Part shown: piece after piece, positions 1 through 8,696 of the stretch
How positions within the stretch are numbered: position 1 is the first letter of the stretch
How the letters are laid out: each line of letters starts with the position of its first letter
Source: Bradyrhizobium sp. AZCC 1719
GTDB taxonomy: Bacteria > Pseudomonadota > Alphaproteobacteria > Rhizobiales > Xanthobacteraceae
Assembly: GCF_036924525.1 (NCBI RefSeq)
Contig: NZ_JAZHRU010000001.1
Location: 5,485,001-5,549,000, forward strand
DNA: 64,000 nucleotides
Direction of reading: 5' to 3'
The notes under the pieces: generated by a model
The model's input: the letters and a program-made list of their open reading frames with translations, nothing else
The model's database searches: none
Told to the model about the DNA's origin: nothing
Position numbers and translations under genes: made by a program

Positions 1-768
1 GCCAAGGAGATCACGAAATCCTGTAGCTTCACCAAGCCATCGCGCGTGCTGGCGCGCTTCTCGGTGGAAGGAGGCCTCGACACCAACGACACGTTGCTGC
101 GCGGTTTCAGCTTCCGGCTTGGCAGCGATGGCCAGAGCTCGGAAATATTCACACAGAGCGCCCCGGTTCATTTCGCGAGGACGCTTGACCAGATGTTGGC
201 TTTCCTCCGAGCGCGCATTCCAGGACCCGACGGCAGGCCGGACGTGGAAAAGGTCGAGGCATTCTCAGTTGCCAATCCCGAGACGCTGCATCAGGCAAGC
301 TACATAGCCGCGCATCCGCCGCCCGCAAGCTTTGCCTGCACAACCTATTGGGGCGTGCACGCTTTTCCCGCGACGAATTCAAAGGGCGAGACCAGGTTCA
401 TCAAGTTCAAGGTCGCGCCGGTTGGCGAACAGGCGACCGAGCCCAAGGTCAGGGTAAAGCCTGCCGGGCTGCTGCACGACGACCTCGAAACCCGGATCGC
501 GGCTCGCGATATCAGGTTCAGCGTAATGGCGCTTCTAGATCGTCCCGGTGACCCCGTCATGGACGTGACCGTCCGATGGCCCGATGAGGACGGACGCGAA
601 GCGGTGCGGCTGGGAACTATCGTGATCACCGGTGTTGAAGCAAACGATGCGTGCGAGGAGCCCGTCTTCAATCCGGCAACTCTGGCCGAAGGCATCGGTC
701 ATCCGCTGGACGAGATGTTTGCGGCCCGCCGCGCCGCCTACACTATCTCGCAGACAAGGCGTCGCTGA
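1..768 (+). CDS. Catalase-family peroxidase (SrpA-like), 5'-truncated by window edge
   Basis: The frame is open from base 1 through a stop at 766-768, so the N-terminus lies outside the window; the GTG at 46 is internal. The visible 255 residues carry catalase-fold landmarks: ARFSVEGG (the strand holding substrate-side residues), RGFSFRLG, PVHFARTLDQMLAFL, and TTYWGVHAFPATNSKGETRFIKFK, which matches the catalase core around the NADPH-less small catalases. The length and sparse C-terminus fit the small catalase-related (SrpA/YcaT-type) haem peroxidases rather than full-length KatA/KatE. The proximal haem tyrosine motif (RxxxY) expected near the C-terminus is not obvious, although RRAAYTIS near the end (about residue 247) could supply it. 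Probable role: haem-dependent breakdown of peroxides. It converges with an AraC regulator whose stop lies 19 bp away. Confidence 0.72.
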   Translation, partial: AKEITKSCSFTKPSRVLARFSVEGGLDTNDTLLRGFSFRLGSDGQSSEIFTQSAPVHFARTLDQMLAFLRARIPGPDGRPDVEKVEAFSVANPETLHQASYIAAHPPPASFACTTYWGVHAFPATNSKGETRFIKFKVAPVGEQATEPKVRVKPAGLLHDDLETRIAARDIRFSVMALLDRPGDPVMDVTVRWPDEDGREAVRLGTIVITGVEANDACEEPVFNPATLAEGIGHPLDEMFAARRAAYTISQTRRR

Positions 769-787
769 GCGGACGAGACATCCCCGA

Positions 788-1720
788 TCACGTTTCGCCT
801 TCCGGCGCGCCATGCTTCTCACGACGCCACGCGCCCGGGCTGACGCCGACCACGGACGAAAATACTCGCGTAAAATGGCTTTGATTGGCAAACCCGGCCG
901 ATATCGCAATCTCCGACAGCGGCAGGTCACGGACGGTCATCAACTGCTTGGCCGCCTTCACGCGCTGGCGAAGAAGCCATTGGTGCGGCGGCAGGCCGGT
1001 GGAGATTCGAAATGCGCGTGAAAAATGGCTGACCGAGAGATCGAATTCTGCCGCGATCTGTTGCAGCGAAAGTGTCCCGCCGAGGTCGGCCTCCAGTCTT
1101 TCACAGGCGCGCTTGACCTGCCACGGCGCAAGGCCGCCGCGGGCCAGCTCGGTATTACGCCGCAGTCCGCCATAGGTCTGGGCAACGTGCGCGGTGAGCG
1201 CGAGCATCATGTGATCGATGAAAAGCTGATTGGCCTCGGACGGCCGCCGCAATCCTTCCAGGAACGAGGCGCCGATATGACGGACGACCGTGTCGTCGTG
1301 GCCGACGCCGAGCTCACACGCAAGATCGCCAATGCGCGGCGTGCCAGACTGTTCAGCGATGCCGTCGAGCGCCGAGCGCGGAAGATGGAAAAACAGCGAA
1401 TGAAACGGCTTGTCGATCACATAGCGCGGATCGCACTTGAGATCGTACAGATAGGTTGCACCGGCCCGGACATCCCTCTTCATGATGCACTTGCCGCGCT
1501 CCCAAAGCTCGCAGTCCGGATAATCGTGAAGCTTCAGGCTGACGAGAAAGGCATCCTCCGGTGTCAGCGAGCCGGAAAGGCCGGGTACCGGGTTATCATC
1601 GCGCGTTTCGGTGACTGCAAGTTCAACGCCGCGCAGTGAACGCGTGACCAGTGACGGCGGCGCATCCTTCAGATGCAAGAAGCGCCCGAGCCTCGCGCCG
1701 AAGGCGCCCGCCTGTGCCAT
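788..1720 (-). CDS. AraC-family transcriptional regulator
   Basis: 310 residues. The N-terminal ~190 residues form a cupin-like sensor region without a recognisable ligand motif. The last ~100 residues are a classical AraC/XylS DNA-binding domain with two helix-turn-helix units: LSLQQIAAEFDLSVSHFSRAF and the second core LPLSEIAISAGFANQSHFTR followed by VFSSVVGVSPGAWRR. The start is an ATG at 1720 with no in-frame upstream rival before a 470-bp non-coding stretch. It converges on the catalase-family gene, so regulation of that gene is possible but not shown; the more usual target would be a divergent or downstream gene, and none lies directly upstream. Confidence 0.88.
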   Translation of the reverse strand: MAQAGAFGARLGRFLHLKDAPPSLVTRSLRGVELAVTETRDDNPVPGLSGSLTPEDAFLVSLKLHDYPDCELWERGKCIMKRDVRAGATYLYDLKCDPRYVIDKPFHSLFFHLPRSALDGIAEQSGTPRIGDLACELGVGHDDTVVRHIGASFLEGLRRPSEANQLFIDHMMLALTAHVAQTYGGLRRNTELARGGLAPWQVKRACERLEADLGGTLSLQQIAAEFDLSVSHFSRAFRISTGLPPHQWLLRQRVKAAKQLMTVRDLPLSEIAISAGFANQSHFTRVFSSVVGVSPGAWRREKHGAPEGET

Positions 1721-2192
1721 ATGCGTTATCTCGCTTTTGAAGTTGGAAGGGCTGGTCGTCGCGCGTCAGCGAAATGAATGCGTATTATCTGCTTTCACAG
1801 CGCGGCCGTCTACGATGTTTGGCCAAGACCGCTATCTCATCAGCTTTGTGACAACGCAGCCGCTTGCTTTGGAATGGCAGCGCTGTTGCCCGTTTTCAAC
1901 GCAAGCGCACGCAATGGTAGCGGCCCTTGCCTCATTCGACGGCAGAGGCCGGCCCTGCTCAACCGTTGAGCGACTTCGGTCACAAACGCTTGATGGCCGC
2001 TTGCAGCAAGATCAGGCAAAGCACCGCCGCTTTGGGAAAGACCCAGTAGTCCTACGCGCCTAGAACGCGCACCGAAGCTCTCGACGCTTGGCGGCATCAG
2101 TACGGTCAGACAGGAAGCAACAGCTTCGCGTCAGCACCGTAAGTCAGGCCCGGCGGCGCGAGCGAAAGGCCCCCTTCGAGCGAGCAACTGCC
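1721..2192. other. Gene-free stretch between two AraC genes
   Basis: About 470 bp separating a leftward and a rightward AraC gene. Open frames here are short and without family resemblance. One minus-strand frame around 1975-2055 reads as a hydrophobic tail (AVLCLILLQAAIKRL then stop), which could be a remnant of a membrane protein, but this is too short to call. The divergent promoters of both regulators must lie here; no convincing palindrome was seen. Confidence 0.4.
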
Positions 2193-3140
2193 ATGAGCAA
2201 GCCAATCCTGCGCAATTCTTCGCAAGTGAATTCCCACACCGCGTCGGACGCGGATCCTTCGTCGATTGCCGACTCCCGTGCTGCCGATGCGGAGATGGCA
2301 CGCGTGCTTCACACCAAACCACTCCACATGGCTTTGGATGCCTCCGGTGCCGGAATCGCCCACTGGAAACATGAGCCATTGCACGACGTCGTCGAGCCCA
2401 TGACCCATCACGTCATCATGGCTTACAACGGCTCGGTGCAGCGCATGGAGCGGCGGACAGGGAGATCGGTTGCGATTGGAACGTTTCGTCGCGGCGTTGT
2501 GATAATCATTCCGGAAGGATCAAGCTCCCGATGGGATATTCCGAAACCTGTTGATGTCGTTCAGCTCTACCTTCCTCACGCAATGCTGAAGCGCGTTGCC
2601 GACGAAGCCGACATTGCCACATCGACCAATCTCTTGGAGCGAACGGCGCATCCCGACCCCATCACGTCCCGATTGCTCCTAAGCGCCTCGGATGTCTTGG
2701 AGGGCAATGAGGCGCTGGATACGCTCTTCAGGCAGCAACTGACGGACCTCCTGGCCACGCGTCTACTTGCTGCGCACACCGGCTCGCCAACCACGATCCA
2801 GCCGGTCATGGGCGGGTTGTCGCCGAAGGTGCTCGGCCGCGCCATCGAGCGTTTGCGTTCGGATGCCGATGCGGACGTCTCGCTCGCGGCGCTCGCTTCC
2901 GATGCCGGCCTGTCGCGCTTCCATTTCTGCCGTGCCTTCAAGGAAAGTACCGGGCTTTCGCCGCATGCCTGGCTACGGCAGTACCAACTAGAGCAGGCCA
3001 TGAACATGCTGCGCGACACTGACGATTCGATCGTGTCGATCGCAGCCGCGCTTGGCTACTCCTCGCAGACCGCTTTTGCTGCCGCGTTCAGAAAGCTGAC
3101 GGGCGAAACCCCGAGCGATTGGCGGCGACGCATTCGGTAA
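2193..3140 (+). CDS. AraC-family transcriptional regulator
   Basis: 315 residues from the ATG at 2193; the frame stays open 35 codons further up, but those residues are Arg-rich and unlike the family. A cupin-like N-terminal sensor (about 45-190) is followed by a typical double HTH: VSLAALASDAGLSRFHFCRAF and DSIVSIAAALGYSSQTAFAA, ending GETPSDWRRR. The C-terminal half is clearly paralogous to the AraC gene at 22743-23597 (both contain LSRFHFC, PHAWL and a second helix before SAFAAAFR or TAFAAAFR). Immediately behind its stop are two direct repeats that look like an AraC-type site, and then a same-strand set of redox genes. I infer it controls that set. Confidence 0.85.
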   Translation: MSKPILRNSSQVNSHTASDADPSSIADSRAADAEMARVLHTKPLHMALDASGAGIAHWKHEPLHDVVEPMTHHVIMAYNGSVQRMERRTGRSVAIGTFRRGVVIIIPEGSSSRWDIPKPVDVVQLYLPHAMLKRVADEADIATSTNLLERTAHPDPITSRLLLSASDVLEGNEALDTLFRQQLTDLLATRLLAAHTGSPTTIQPVMGGLSPKVLGRAIERLRSDADADVSLAALASDAGLSRFHFCRAFKESTGLSPHAWLRQYQLEQAMNMLRDTDDSIVSIAAALGYSSQTAFAAAFRKLTGETPSDWRRRIR

Positions 3141-3142
3141 CA

Positions 3143-3173
3143 GCAATCGCTCTACAGGTACGGCAATCGCTCT
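3143..3173 (+). promoter_or_regulatory. Candidate AraC operator: two 11-bp direct repeats, 20-bp period
   Basis: GCAATCGCTCT occurs at 3143-3153 and again, identical, at 3163-3173. AraC/XylS proteins typically bind two direct half-sites about two helical turns apart, which fits this spacing. The site starts 3 bp after the AraC stop codon and lies 68 bp upstream of the next ATG (3241). Binding is inferred. Confidence 0.5.
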
Positions 3174-3240
3174 GGGGCAGTCGCAAATCCAATTCGCTAG
3201 ATCAGCGTGGCACAACGCCAACACCGGATGGAGATAAACG

Positions 3241-3552
3241 ATGGCCTGGATGAACGTCGGTAACCCGTTTGCAATCGCACCGCGGCGGAGAGTCGTCGCC
3301 ACCGCACTCATGTACGGACTTTCGTTGAGCGTTCGCTTCACCTCGGCAGCGGGCGAAGAAACGGAAGTTCCGGCACATGCCGTCCAAACCGCCCGCCCCG
3401 TCAGTTCCATCATCTTTTACAAGGACTGGCCCGCGAAGCCCGCTCCGTTGATGGCCTTTCAACGCGGCTCGCTCTTGGGATCCGGAGGCTGCCGAGCGGC
3501 ATGTGAACGCCCCACGCCGACGTCGCTAATGCCGGACTGCCCCGCACCGTAA
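3241..3552 (+). CDS. Hypothetical 103-aa protein, possibly exported
   Basis: I do not recognise a family. The ATG at 3241 is preceded by GGAG (3230-3233) with a 7-nt spacer, which supports real translation. The N-terminal 37 residues hold a basic patch (PRRR) followed by a modest hydrophobic run (VVATALMYGLSLSV) and could be a weak signal peptide. The C-terminal third is Pro/Arg/Cys-rich and reads like frameshifted or degenerate sequence, so the ORF may be the surviving 5' part of a broken gene, for example a small secreted cupin. It lies between the AraC direct repeats and the flavoprotein gene on the same strand. Confidence 0.33.
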   Translation: MAWMNVGNPFAIAPRRRVVATALMYGLSLSVRFTSAAGEETEVPAHAVQTARPVSSIIFYKDWPAKPAPLMAFQRGSLLGSGGCRAACERPTPTSLMPDCPAP

Positions 3553-3670
3553 CAGCCGGGACTCGTTTCACATCATCTTTGCGTCATCGATCGGAAGAGG
3601 TTTGCCGCCAATGCAGGGCGGCGGCGATGACGCGCGCACGTCCGAGAGAATCTAACCACAGGAGCAAACC

Positions 3671-4888
3671 ATGCGACTTGTTATCATAGGAGCCGGCTTC
3701 GCCGGCATGTACGCCGCACTTTCCTCAGCCCGCCTGCGCGACATCCAGGGCGTTTCGCCCGAGGAGCTCGAGATCGCACTGATCGCACCCGAGCCGACGC
3801 TGGTGGTCCGTCCCCGGCTCTACGAATCGAAGCCGGAGACCCTGACGGCGCCTCTGCTCGATGTCCTCAAAGCTATCGACGTTGTCTACGTGCAAGGCAG
3901 CGCCGAAACGATCGACACCAAGGCTCGCATGGTGCAAATGGCTACGGCCAAAGGCACCCGAAAGACTCTCTCTTACGATCGCCTGGTCGTGGCTACGGGC
4001 AGCCGCCTGTTCCGCCCGAACATTCCCGGTCTTGCCGAACACGGCTTCAGCGTCGACCAACTCGACGACGCGATTGCCCTCGACCGGCATCTGCATAGCT
4101 TGCCCAATCGTCCGGCAATGAACGGGCGCGACACGGTCGTCGTCGCCGGCGGTGGTTTCACCGGCATCGAAGCGGCAACCGAGATACCGGCGCGGCTCCG
4201 CGCGATCCTCGGCAAGGATGCCAACCCGCGCGTCATCATCGTCGACCGCAACAGCGCGATCGCTCCCGATATGGGCGCGGGTCCCCGCCCCGTCATTGAG
4301 GACGCCCTGCTCAAGCTCGGCGTTGAGACCCGGCTCGGTGCCGGCGTCGCGTCGCTCGACAAATCCGGCGTCACGCTTTCCGATGGCGAGCGCATTGAAG
4401 CCGAGACCGTGATCTGGGCCGCCGGCATTCGCGCCGCACCGTTGACCGCACAGATCCCCGCCGAGCGCGACAATTTCGGCCGGCTGCTTGTCGACCGGGA
4501 TTTGCGCGTGCCGTCGGTGGATGGCGTCTTTGCCACCGGCGACGCCGCTCGCGCGGCATGTGACGATGTCGGCAACTACGCGCTGATGTCGTGCCAGCAC
4601 GCCACGCGGATGGGCGCCTTTGCCGGCAATAACGCCGCCGCGGAGCTCCTGGGAGTCCCGACCAAGCCATATCACCAGAAGGGTTACGTCACTTGTCTCG
4701 ACCTCGGCGAGGCCGGCGCACTTTTCACGAGCGGCTGGGAACGCAACGTCAAGATGGTCGGCGACGTCGCCAAGAAGACCAAGCAGGAGATCAACACCGT
4801 CTGGATCTATCCGCCGCAGGCCGAGCGTGCCGCGGCGTTGGCATCGGCCGATCCGGAGCGCGTGACCGATGTGACTGGCTTCCTCTAG
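3671..4888 (+). CDS. NDH-2-like FAD-dependent pyridine nucleotide oxidoreductase
   Basis: 405 residues. The N-terminal GxGxxG FAD motif (VIIGAGFAGMYAAL, residues 4-17) is followed by a second dinucleotide fold with VVVAGGGFTGIEAATEI (about 157-173) for NAD(P)H, and the ATG motif VVATGSRL at about 107. Near the C-terminus GVFATGDAARA is the conserved second FAD contact. No CxxxxC redox disulfide is visible, so it belongs with the NADH:quinone dehydrogenase type II/ferredoxin-reductase-like group rather than disulfide reductases. Expected role: electron transfer from NAD(P)H to a quinone or small acceptor at the inner face of the membrane. The start has a good Shine-Dalgarno site (AGGAG at 3660-3664). 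Probably co-transcribed with the MBL gene 126 bp downstream. Confidence 0.82.
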   Translation: MRLVIIGAGFAGMYAALSSARLRDIQGVSPEELEIALIAPEPTLVVRPRLYESKPETLTAPLLDVLKAIDVVYVQGSAETIDTKARMVQMATAKGTRKTLSYDRLVVATGSRLFRPNIPGLAEHGFSVDQLDDAIALDRHLHSLPNRPAMNGRDTVVVAGGGFTGIEAATEIPARLRAILGKDANPRVIIVDRNSAIAPDMGAGPRPVIEDALLKLGVETRLGAGVASLDKSGVTLSDGERIEAETVIWAAGIRAAPLTAQIPAERDNFGRLLVDRDLRVPSVDGVFATGDAARAACDDVGNYALMSCQHATRMGAFAGNNAAAELLGVPTKPYHQKGYVTCLDLGEAGALFTSGWERNVKMVGDVAKKTKQEINTVWIYPPQAERAAALASADPERVTDVTGFL

Positions 4889-5014
4889 GCCCTTCACACG
4901 AAACGGGCCGCGCTTGCCCCACCGAAGCACGGCCCGCCCAGGATCGAGCGCTAAGATCGAGCGCACGAGTTTTCAAGGATGGATCAGATGATCCGCAACA
5001 CAGCAGGAGAGAAC

Positions 5015-5932
5015 ATGAACCTCAACATGACCGCACCCCCCGTTAGATCGAAGCCCGACGAGTTGGTTCCGTCGCGCTACGCGCTGAAGGTCGGTGAGAT
5101 TGACGTGCTGGTGGTCAGCGATGGCGTGCTACCGCTCCCAACCGCAATGTTGGCCCACAACGTCGACCCGGCCGTCCGGGCGGCCTGGCTGGACGAGATG
5201 TTCCTGCCGCCGGACGCGTTCGATTGGGCGCTGAACGTGGTCGTGGTGCGTAGCGGCGGCCGAACCATACTCGTCGACGCCGGACTAGGGTTCGACCCGG
5301 ACTTGCACTTGCCGCGGGCCGGGCAGTTGATCAAGCGACTGGAGGCCGCCGGCATTGATCTTGCGTCCGTGACCGACGTGGTGCTTACCCACATGCACAT
5401 GGACCACATTGGCGGGCTGCTCGTCGACGGGGTGAAGGACCGGCTGCGTCCAGACCTGCGGATCCACGTGGCGGCCGCCGAGATCAAGTTCTGGGAGACG
5501 CCCGATTTCTCCCAGGTCTCCATGCCGCCGGGATTCCCGGACGCGCTTCGGTCGGCCGCCAAGCGGTTCGTGAAAGAGTACCGTAGCCAGTTGCGGCCGT
5601 TTGAGGAGGAGTACGAGGTGGCGCCCGGGGTGGTCGTCCATCGCACCGGCGGCCACACCCCCGGGCACAGCGTGGTCCGCCTGGCGTCCGGCGGCGACCG
5701 GCTGACGTTCGCCGGCGACCTCGTGTTCGCGGTCGGGTTCGAACATCCCGAGTGGTACAACGGCTTCGAACATGACCCCGAGGAGTCGGCCCGCGTTCGT
5801 ATCAGTCTTTTGCGGGAGCTGGCGGCGACCGGCGGCCTCCTGGTGGCCACTCACCTGCCGTTCCCATCCATCGGCCATGTGGCGGTCGACGGCGACGCCT
5901 TTCGTTGGGTACCGGCCATCTGGGACTACTGA
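5015..5932 (+). CDS. Metallo-beta-lactamase-fold hydrolase
   Basis: 305 residues. The zinc motif HxHxDH is present as THMHMDHIGG (about residues 125-134), followed by the downstream GGHTPGHS histidine, the TFAGDLVF aspartate and the THLPFPSIGH histidine in the usual order for an MBL fold binding two metals. The domain arrangement resembles AHL lactonase/YtnP-like and alkyl-sulfatase-unrelated MBL hydrolases; the substrate cannot be read from sequence. The ATG at 5015 is preferred over 4979 because AGGAGA (5005-5010) sits 4 nt ahead. Codon use is more GTG/CTG/GAG-heavy and actinobacterial in flavour than in the neighbouring ntr genes, suggesting transfer. It is convergent with ntrC. Confidence 0.85.
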   Translation: MNLNMTAPPVRSKPDELVPSRYALKVGEIDVLVVSDGVLPLPTAMLAHNVDPAVRAAWLDEMFLPPDAFDWALNVVVVRSGGRTILVDAGLGFDPDLHLPRAGQLIKRLEAAGIDLASVTDVVLTHMHMDHIGGLLVDGVKDRLRPDLRIHVAAAEIKFWETPDFSQVSMPPGFPDALRSAAKRFVKEYRSQLRPFEEEYEVAPGVVVHRTGGHTPGHSVVRLASGGDRLTFAGDLVFAVGFEHPEWYNGFEHDPEESARVRISLLRELAATGGLLVATHLPFPSIGHVAVDGDAFRWVPAIWDY

Positions 5933-6068
5933 TCGCTTGTTGGGTTAGGGCCGAACCAGGGCGCGTACTCATAGCGTTTATGAGTGCGCGCCTCCCGGTG
6001 GATGCGCAATGATCGCGGGCAAACAAGCATCGGGATCGGCCGTGGCCGGCGGATAGGCTTATGAATTC

Positions 6069-7511
6069 CTAGCCGCCACTCCGGTAGACCTGAATGTCGA
6101 GATCCCTGATCTTCTTGCGCAGCGTATTGCGGTTGAGGCCGAGCAGGTCGGCCGCGCGGATCTGGTTGCCGCGGGTCGCCGCCAGGGCCGCGGTGAGCAG
6201 CGGCACCTCGATCTCCTTGAGGATGCGGTGGTAGAGGCCCGGCGGCGGCACGCCGTTCGGAAAGCCCGAGAAATGCGAGGACAGGTAGGCCTCGACCGCA
6301 CCCCCGAGATTTTCCACGCCAATCGGGGCGTTGCCGCCCGAGGTGACGGCCGGCGGCGCCAGCTCACCATCGATCACCGAGGCCGTAATGACGTCCTGCG
6401 GATAAAGCGCGGCCAGCCGGCGCGCGAGGTTTTCGAGCTCGCGCACGTTGCCAGGCCAACGGTGCTGCTTGAGCCGTTCCAGCGCCAGCGTGTCGAGCTT
6501 CTTCGGCGGCAAACCGTCCTTCTCGGCGAGCGAAAAGAAGTGCCTGATAAGATCGGGCAGATCCTCGATCCGCTCACGCAACGGCGGCAGGCGCAGAGGC
6601 ACCACGTTCAGGCGGAAGAACAAGTCTTCCCGGAACAGGCCCTGCTGGATCAGGATGCGCAGATCCTTGTTACTCGCCGCCACGATCCGTACGTCGGTCT
6701 TGATCGGGGTGCGGCCGCCGACGGTGGTGTATTCGCCCTGCTGCAGCACCCGCAGCAGCCGCGTCTGCGCCTCCATCGGCATGTCGCCGATTTCGTCGAG
6801 AAACAGCGTACCGCCCTCGGCCTGTTCAAACCGGCCTGAGGCGCGGGTGTTGGCGCCGGTGAACGCGCCGCGCTCGTGGCCGAACAACTCCGATTCGATC
6901 AGGTCGCGCGGGATCGCCGCCATGTTGACGGCGACGAACGGGCCGTTGCGGCGCTTGCCGTAGTCGTGAAGCGCGCGGGCAACCAGTTCCTTGCCGGTGC
7001 CGGACTCGCCGGAGATCATCACCGTGAGGTCGGTCTGCATCAGCCGCGCCAGCACGCGGTAGATCTCCTGCATCGCCGGCGAGCGGCCGACCAGCGGGAT
7101 CGAATCGAATTCACCCTCGTCCGCCGCGCTCGTCACCCGCTCCTTCGGCTCGGCCAGTGCGCGGCCGACGATGGTGATGAGTTCCTTGAGGTCGAACGGC
7201 TTCGGCAGATATTCATAGGCGCCGCGTTCCGAGGCCCGGATCGCCGTCATGAAGGTGTTTTGGGCGCTCATGACGATGACGGGAAGGTTCGGCCGCATCT
7301 TCTTGATGCGGGGCAAAAGATCGAACGCGTTCTCGTCCGGCATCACCACGTCGGTGATGACGAGGTCGCCCTCGCCCTGGCTCACCCAGCGCCACAGCGT
7401 CGCGGCGTTTCCAGTCAGGCGCACTTCATATCCGGCGCGCGAAAGCGCCTGGTTCAAAACCGTGCGGATGGCGGTGTCGTCATCGGCAACGAGTATGCTA
7501 CCTGCGGGCAT
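6069..7511 (-). CDS. ntrC: NtrC nitrogen-regulation response regulator
   Basis: 480 residues with the full NtrC layout. The receiver domain has the phosphorylatable aspartate at D54 (VITDVVMP) and the conserved K105 (KPF). The AAA+ sigma-54 activator domain has Walker A GESGTGKE (168-175), GAFTGA (215-220, the sigma-54 contact loop), and Walker [14 protein letters not shown]-terminal Fis-type HTH follows ([17 protein letters not shown]). It activates sigma-54 promoters of nitrogen-assimilation genes when phosphorylated by NtrB. The start is ATG at 7511 with GAGG nearby; it follows ntrB by 9 bp, so they are one operon. The ntrY-ntrX pair often found behind ntrC in this group is not here; the region downstream is the MBL/NDH accessory block. 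Confidence 0.97.
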   Translation of the reverse strand: MPAGSILVADDDTAIRTVLNQALSRAGYEVRLTGNAATLWRWVSQGEGDLVITDVVMPDENAFDLLPRIKKMRPNLPVIVMSAQNTFMTAIRASERGAYEYLPKPFDLKELITIVGRALAEPKERVTSAADEGEFDSIPLVGRSPAMQEIYRVLARLMQTDLTVMISGESGTGKELVARALHDYGKRRNGPFVAVNMAAIPRDLIESELFGHERGAFTGANTRASGRFEQAEGGTLFLDEIGDMPMEAQTRLLRVLQQGEYTTVGGRTPIKTDVRIVAASNKDLRILIQQGLFREDLFFRLNVVPLRLPPLRERIEDLPDLIRHFFSLAEKDGLPPKKLDTLALERLKQHRWPGNVRELENLARRLAALYPQDVITASVIDGELAPPAVTSGGNAPIGVENLGGAVEAYLSSHFSGFPNGVPPPGLYHRILKEIEVPLLTAALAATRGNQIRAADLLGLNRNTLRKKIRDLDIQVYRSGG

Positions 7512-7520
7512 TGCTATTCC

Positions 7521-8696
7521 TCATCTTGCGTCCTGTGAGGCAGGCGGCAGCGTACCCGGAACGCCGTCGCGGTTGCTTTGGTCGAACTGTTTGGCGGGAT
7601 TGAACATCGGCATCAGCACCCGGAACGTCGTCTTCCGCGGCTGGGATTCGCATTCGATGATGCCGCCGTGATCGCCGACAATTTTGGCAACCAGCGCGAG
7701 ACCCAGCCCGCTCCCGGTCTGTTTTGTCGTCACGAAGGGATCGAACAGGTTCGGTAGCAGGTCTTCCGGCACGCCGGATCCATTGTCCTTGACGCAGAAC
7801 TCCAGCGGCAACGATACCCGCGATTTCTTGCCCGGCACCGACAGGCGGACGCCGGGACGAAAGGCGGTGGTGAGCTGGATTTCCGCATCGCTGCCGAGAT
7901 CGGCGACCGCTTCGGCGGCGTTCTTCACGAGATTGAGGAAGACCTGAATGAGCTGGTCCTGATTGGCCAACACCGGCGGCAACGACGGGTCGTATTCCTC
8001 GATGAAACGGATGTTGCGGGCGAAGCCGGACTGCGCCAGGCGTTTGACGTGGTCGAGCACGGAATGGATGTTGACTGCCCCCCGCGCCACCGGGCGGTCG
8101 TCGCCGAACACTTCCATGCGGTCGACCAGGGTGACGATGCGGTCTGCCTCGTCGCAGATCAGCCGCGTCAGCATACGGTCTTCGGACGAGGCCGCCTGCT
8201 CCAGCAATTGCGCCGCGCCGCGGATGCCGGACAACGGGTTCTTGATCTCGTGCGCCAGCATCGCGGCCAGTGCGATTACCGAGCGCGCCGCGCTCCGGTG
8301 CGTCAACTGACGGTCCATCTTGTCGGCGATGGTGCGCTCCTGCAGCATCACGACGATGTGGCCGGGCCGTTCGGTGAGCGGCGCCACGTGCAGGTCGACC
8401 TGGCGATCGCCGCCGATGCGGGGCGTGCCGAGATCGACCTTGTATTCGTTGACGGGCGAGCCGCTCGATCGCACCTGGTCGATAAGCGCCAGCAGTGGGC
8501 TGCCGAACGGCACCAATTCTTTTAGCGACTGCCGCCGCAAGAACTGCGTCGAAATCTCGAAGAAGGATTCGGCGGCGATGTTGGCGTCGACGATGCGGCC
8601 GTCCGGCGCCACCAGCAGCACCGGGTTGGGCAGCGCGTTGAGAATGGCCTCGCTTTCGGAGGGCACGGCGCGGCGATATTCTGCGGCTGAATTCAT
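7521..8696 (-). CDS. ntrB: NtrB nitrogen-sensing histidine kinase
   Basis: 391 residues from the ATG at 8696. That start overlaps the dusB stop in an ATGA (8693-8696), so translational coupling fixes it. A soluble PAS sensor (about 15-125) is followed by the HisKA box with the phospho-acceptor H149 ([13 protein letters not shown]) and a HATPase_c domain (N box [11 protein letters not shown] boxes VKDNGSGVP and GSGLGLALV). There are no membrane segments. It phosphorylates or dephosphorylates NtrC under control of PII proteins in response to nitrogen status. Part of the dusB-ntrB-ntrC operon. Confidence 0.96.
   Translation of the reverse strand: MNSAAEYRRAVPSESEAILNALPNPVLLVAPDGRIVDANIAAESFFEISTQFLRRQSLKELVPFGSPLLALIDQVRSSGSPVNEYKVDLGTPRIGGDRQVDLHVAPLTERPGHIVVMLQERTIADKMDRQLTHRSAARSVIALAAMLAHEIKNPLSGIRGAAQLLEQAASSEDRMLTRLICDEADRIVTLVDRMEVFGDDRPVARGAVNIHSVLDHVKRLAQSGFARNIRFIEEYDPSLPPVLANQDQLIQVFLNLVKNAAEAVADLGSDAEIQLTTAFRPGVRLSVPGKKSRVSLPLEFCVKDNGSGVPEDLLPNLFDPFVTTKQTGSGLGLALVAKIVGDHGGIIECESQPRKTTFRVLMPMFNPAKQFDQSNRDGVPGTLPPASQDAR

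Noticed and set aside
3725..4966. Long minus-strand open frame (413 codons) opposite the NDH-2-like gene
   Set aside because: It is the antisense shadow of a high-GC gene; its translation is Arg/Asp/Gly-heavy with no family resemblance, while the plus strand has all FAD/NAD motifs.
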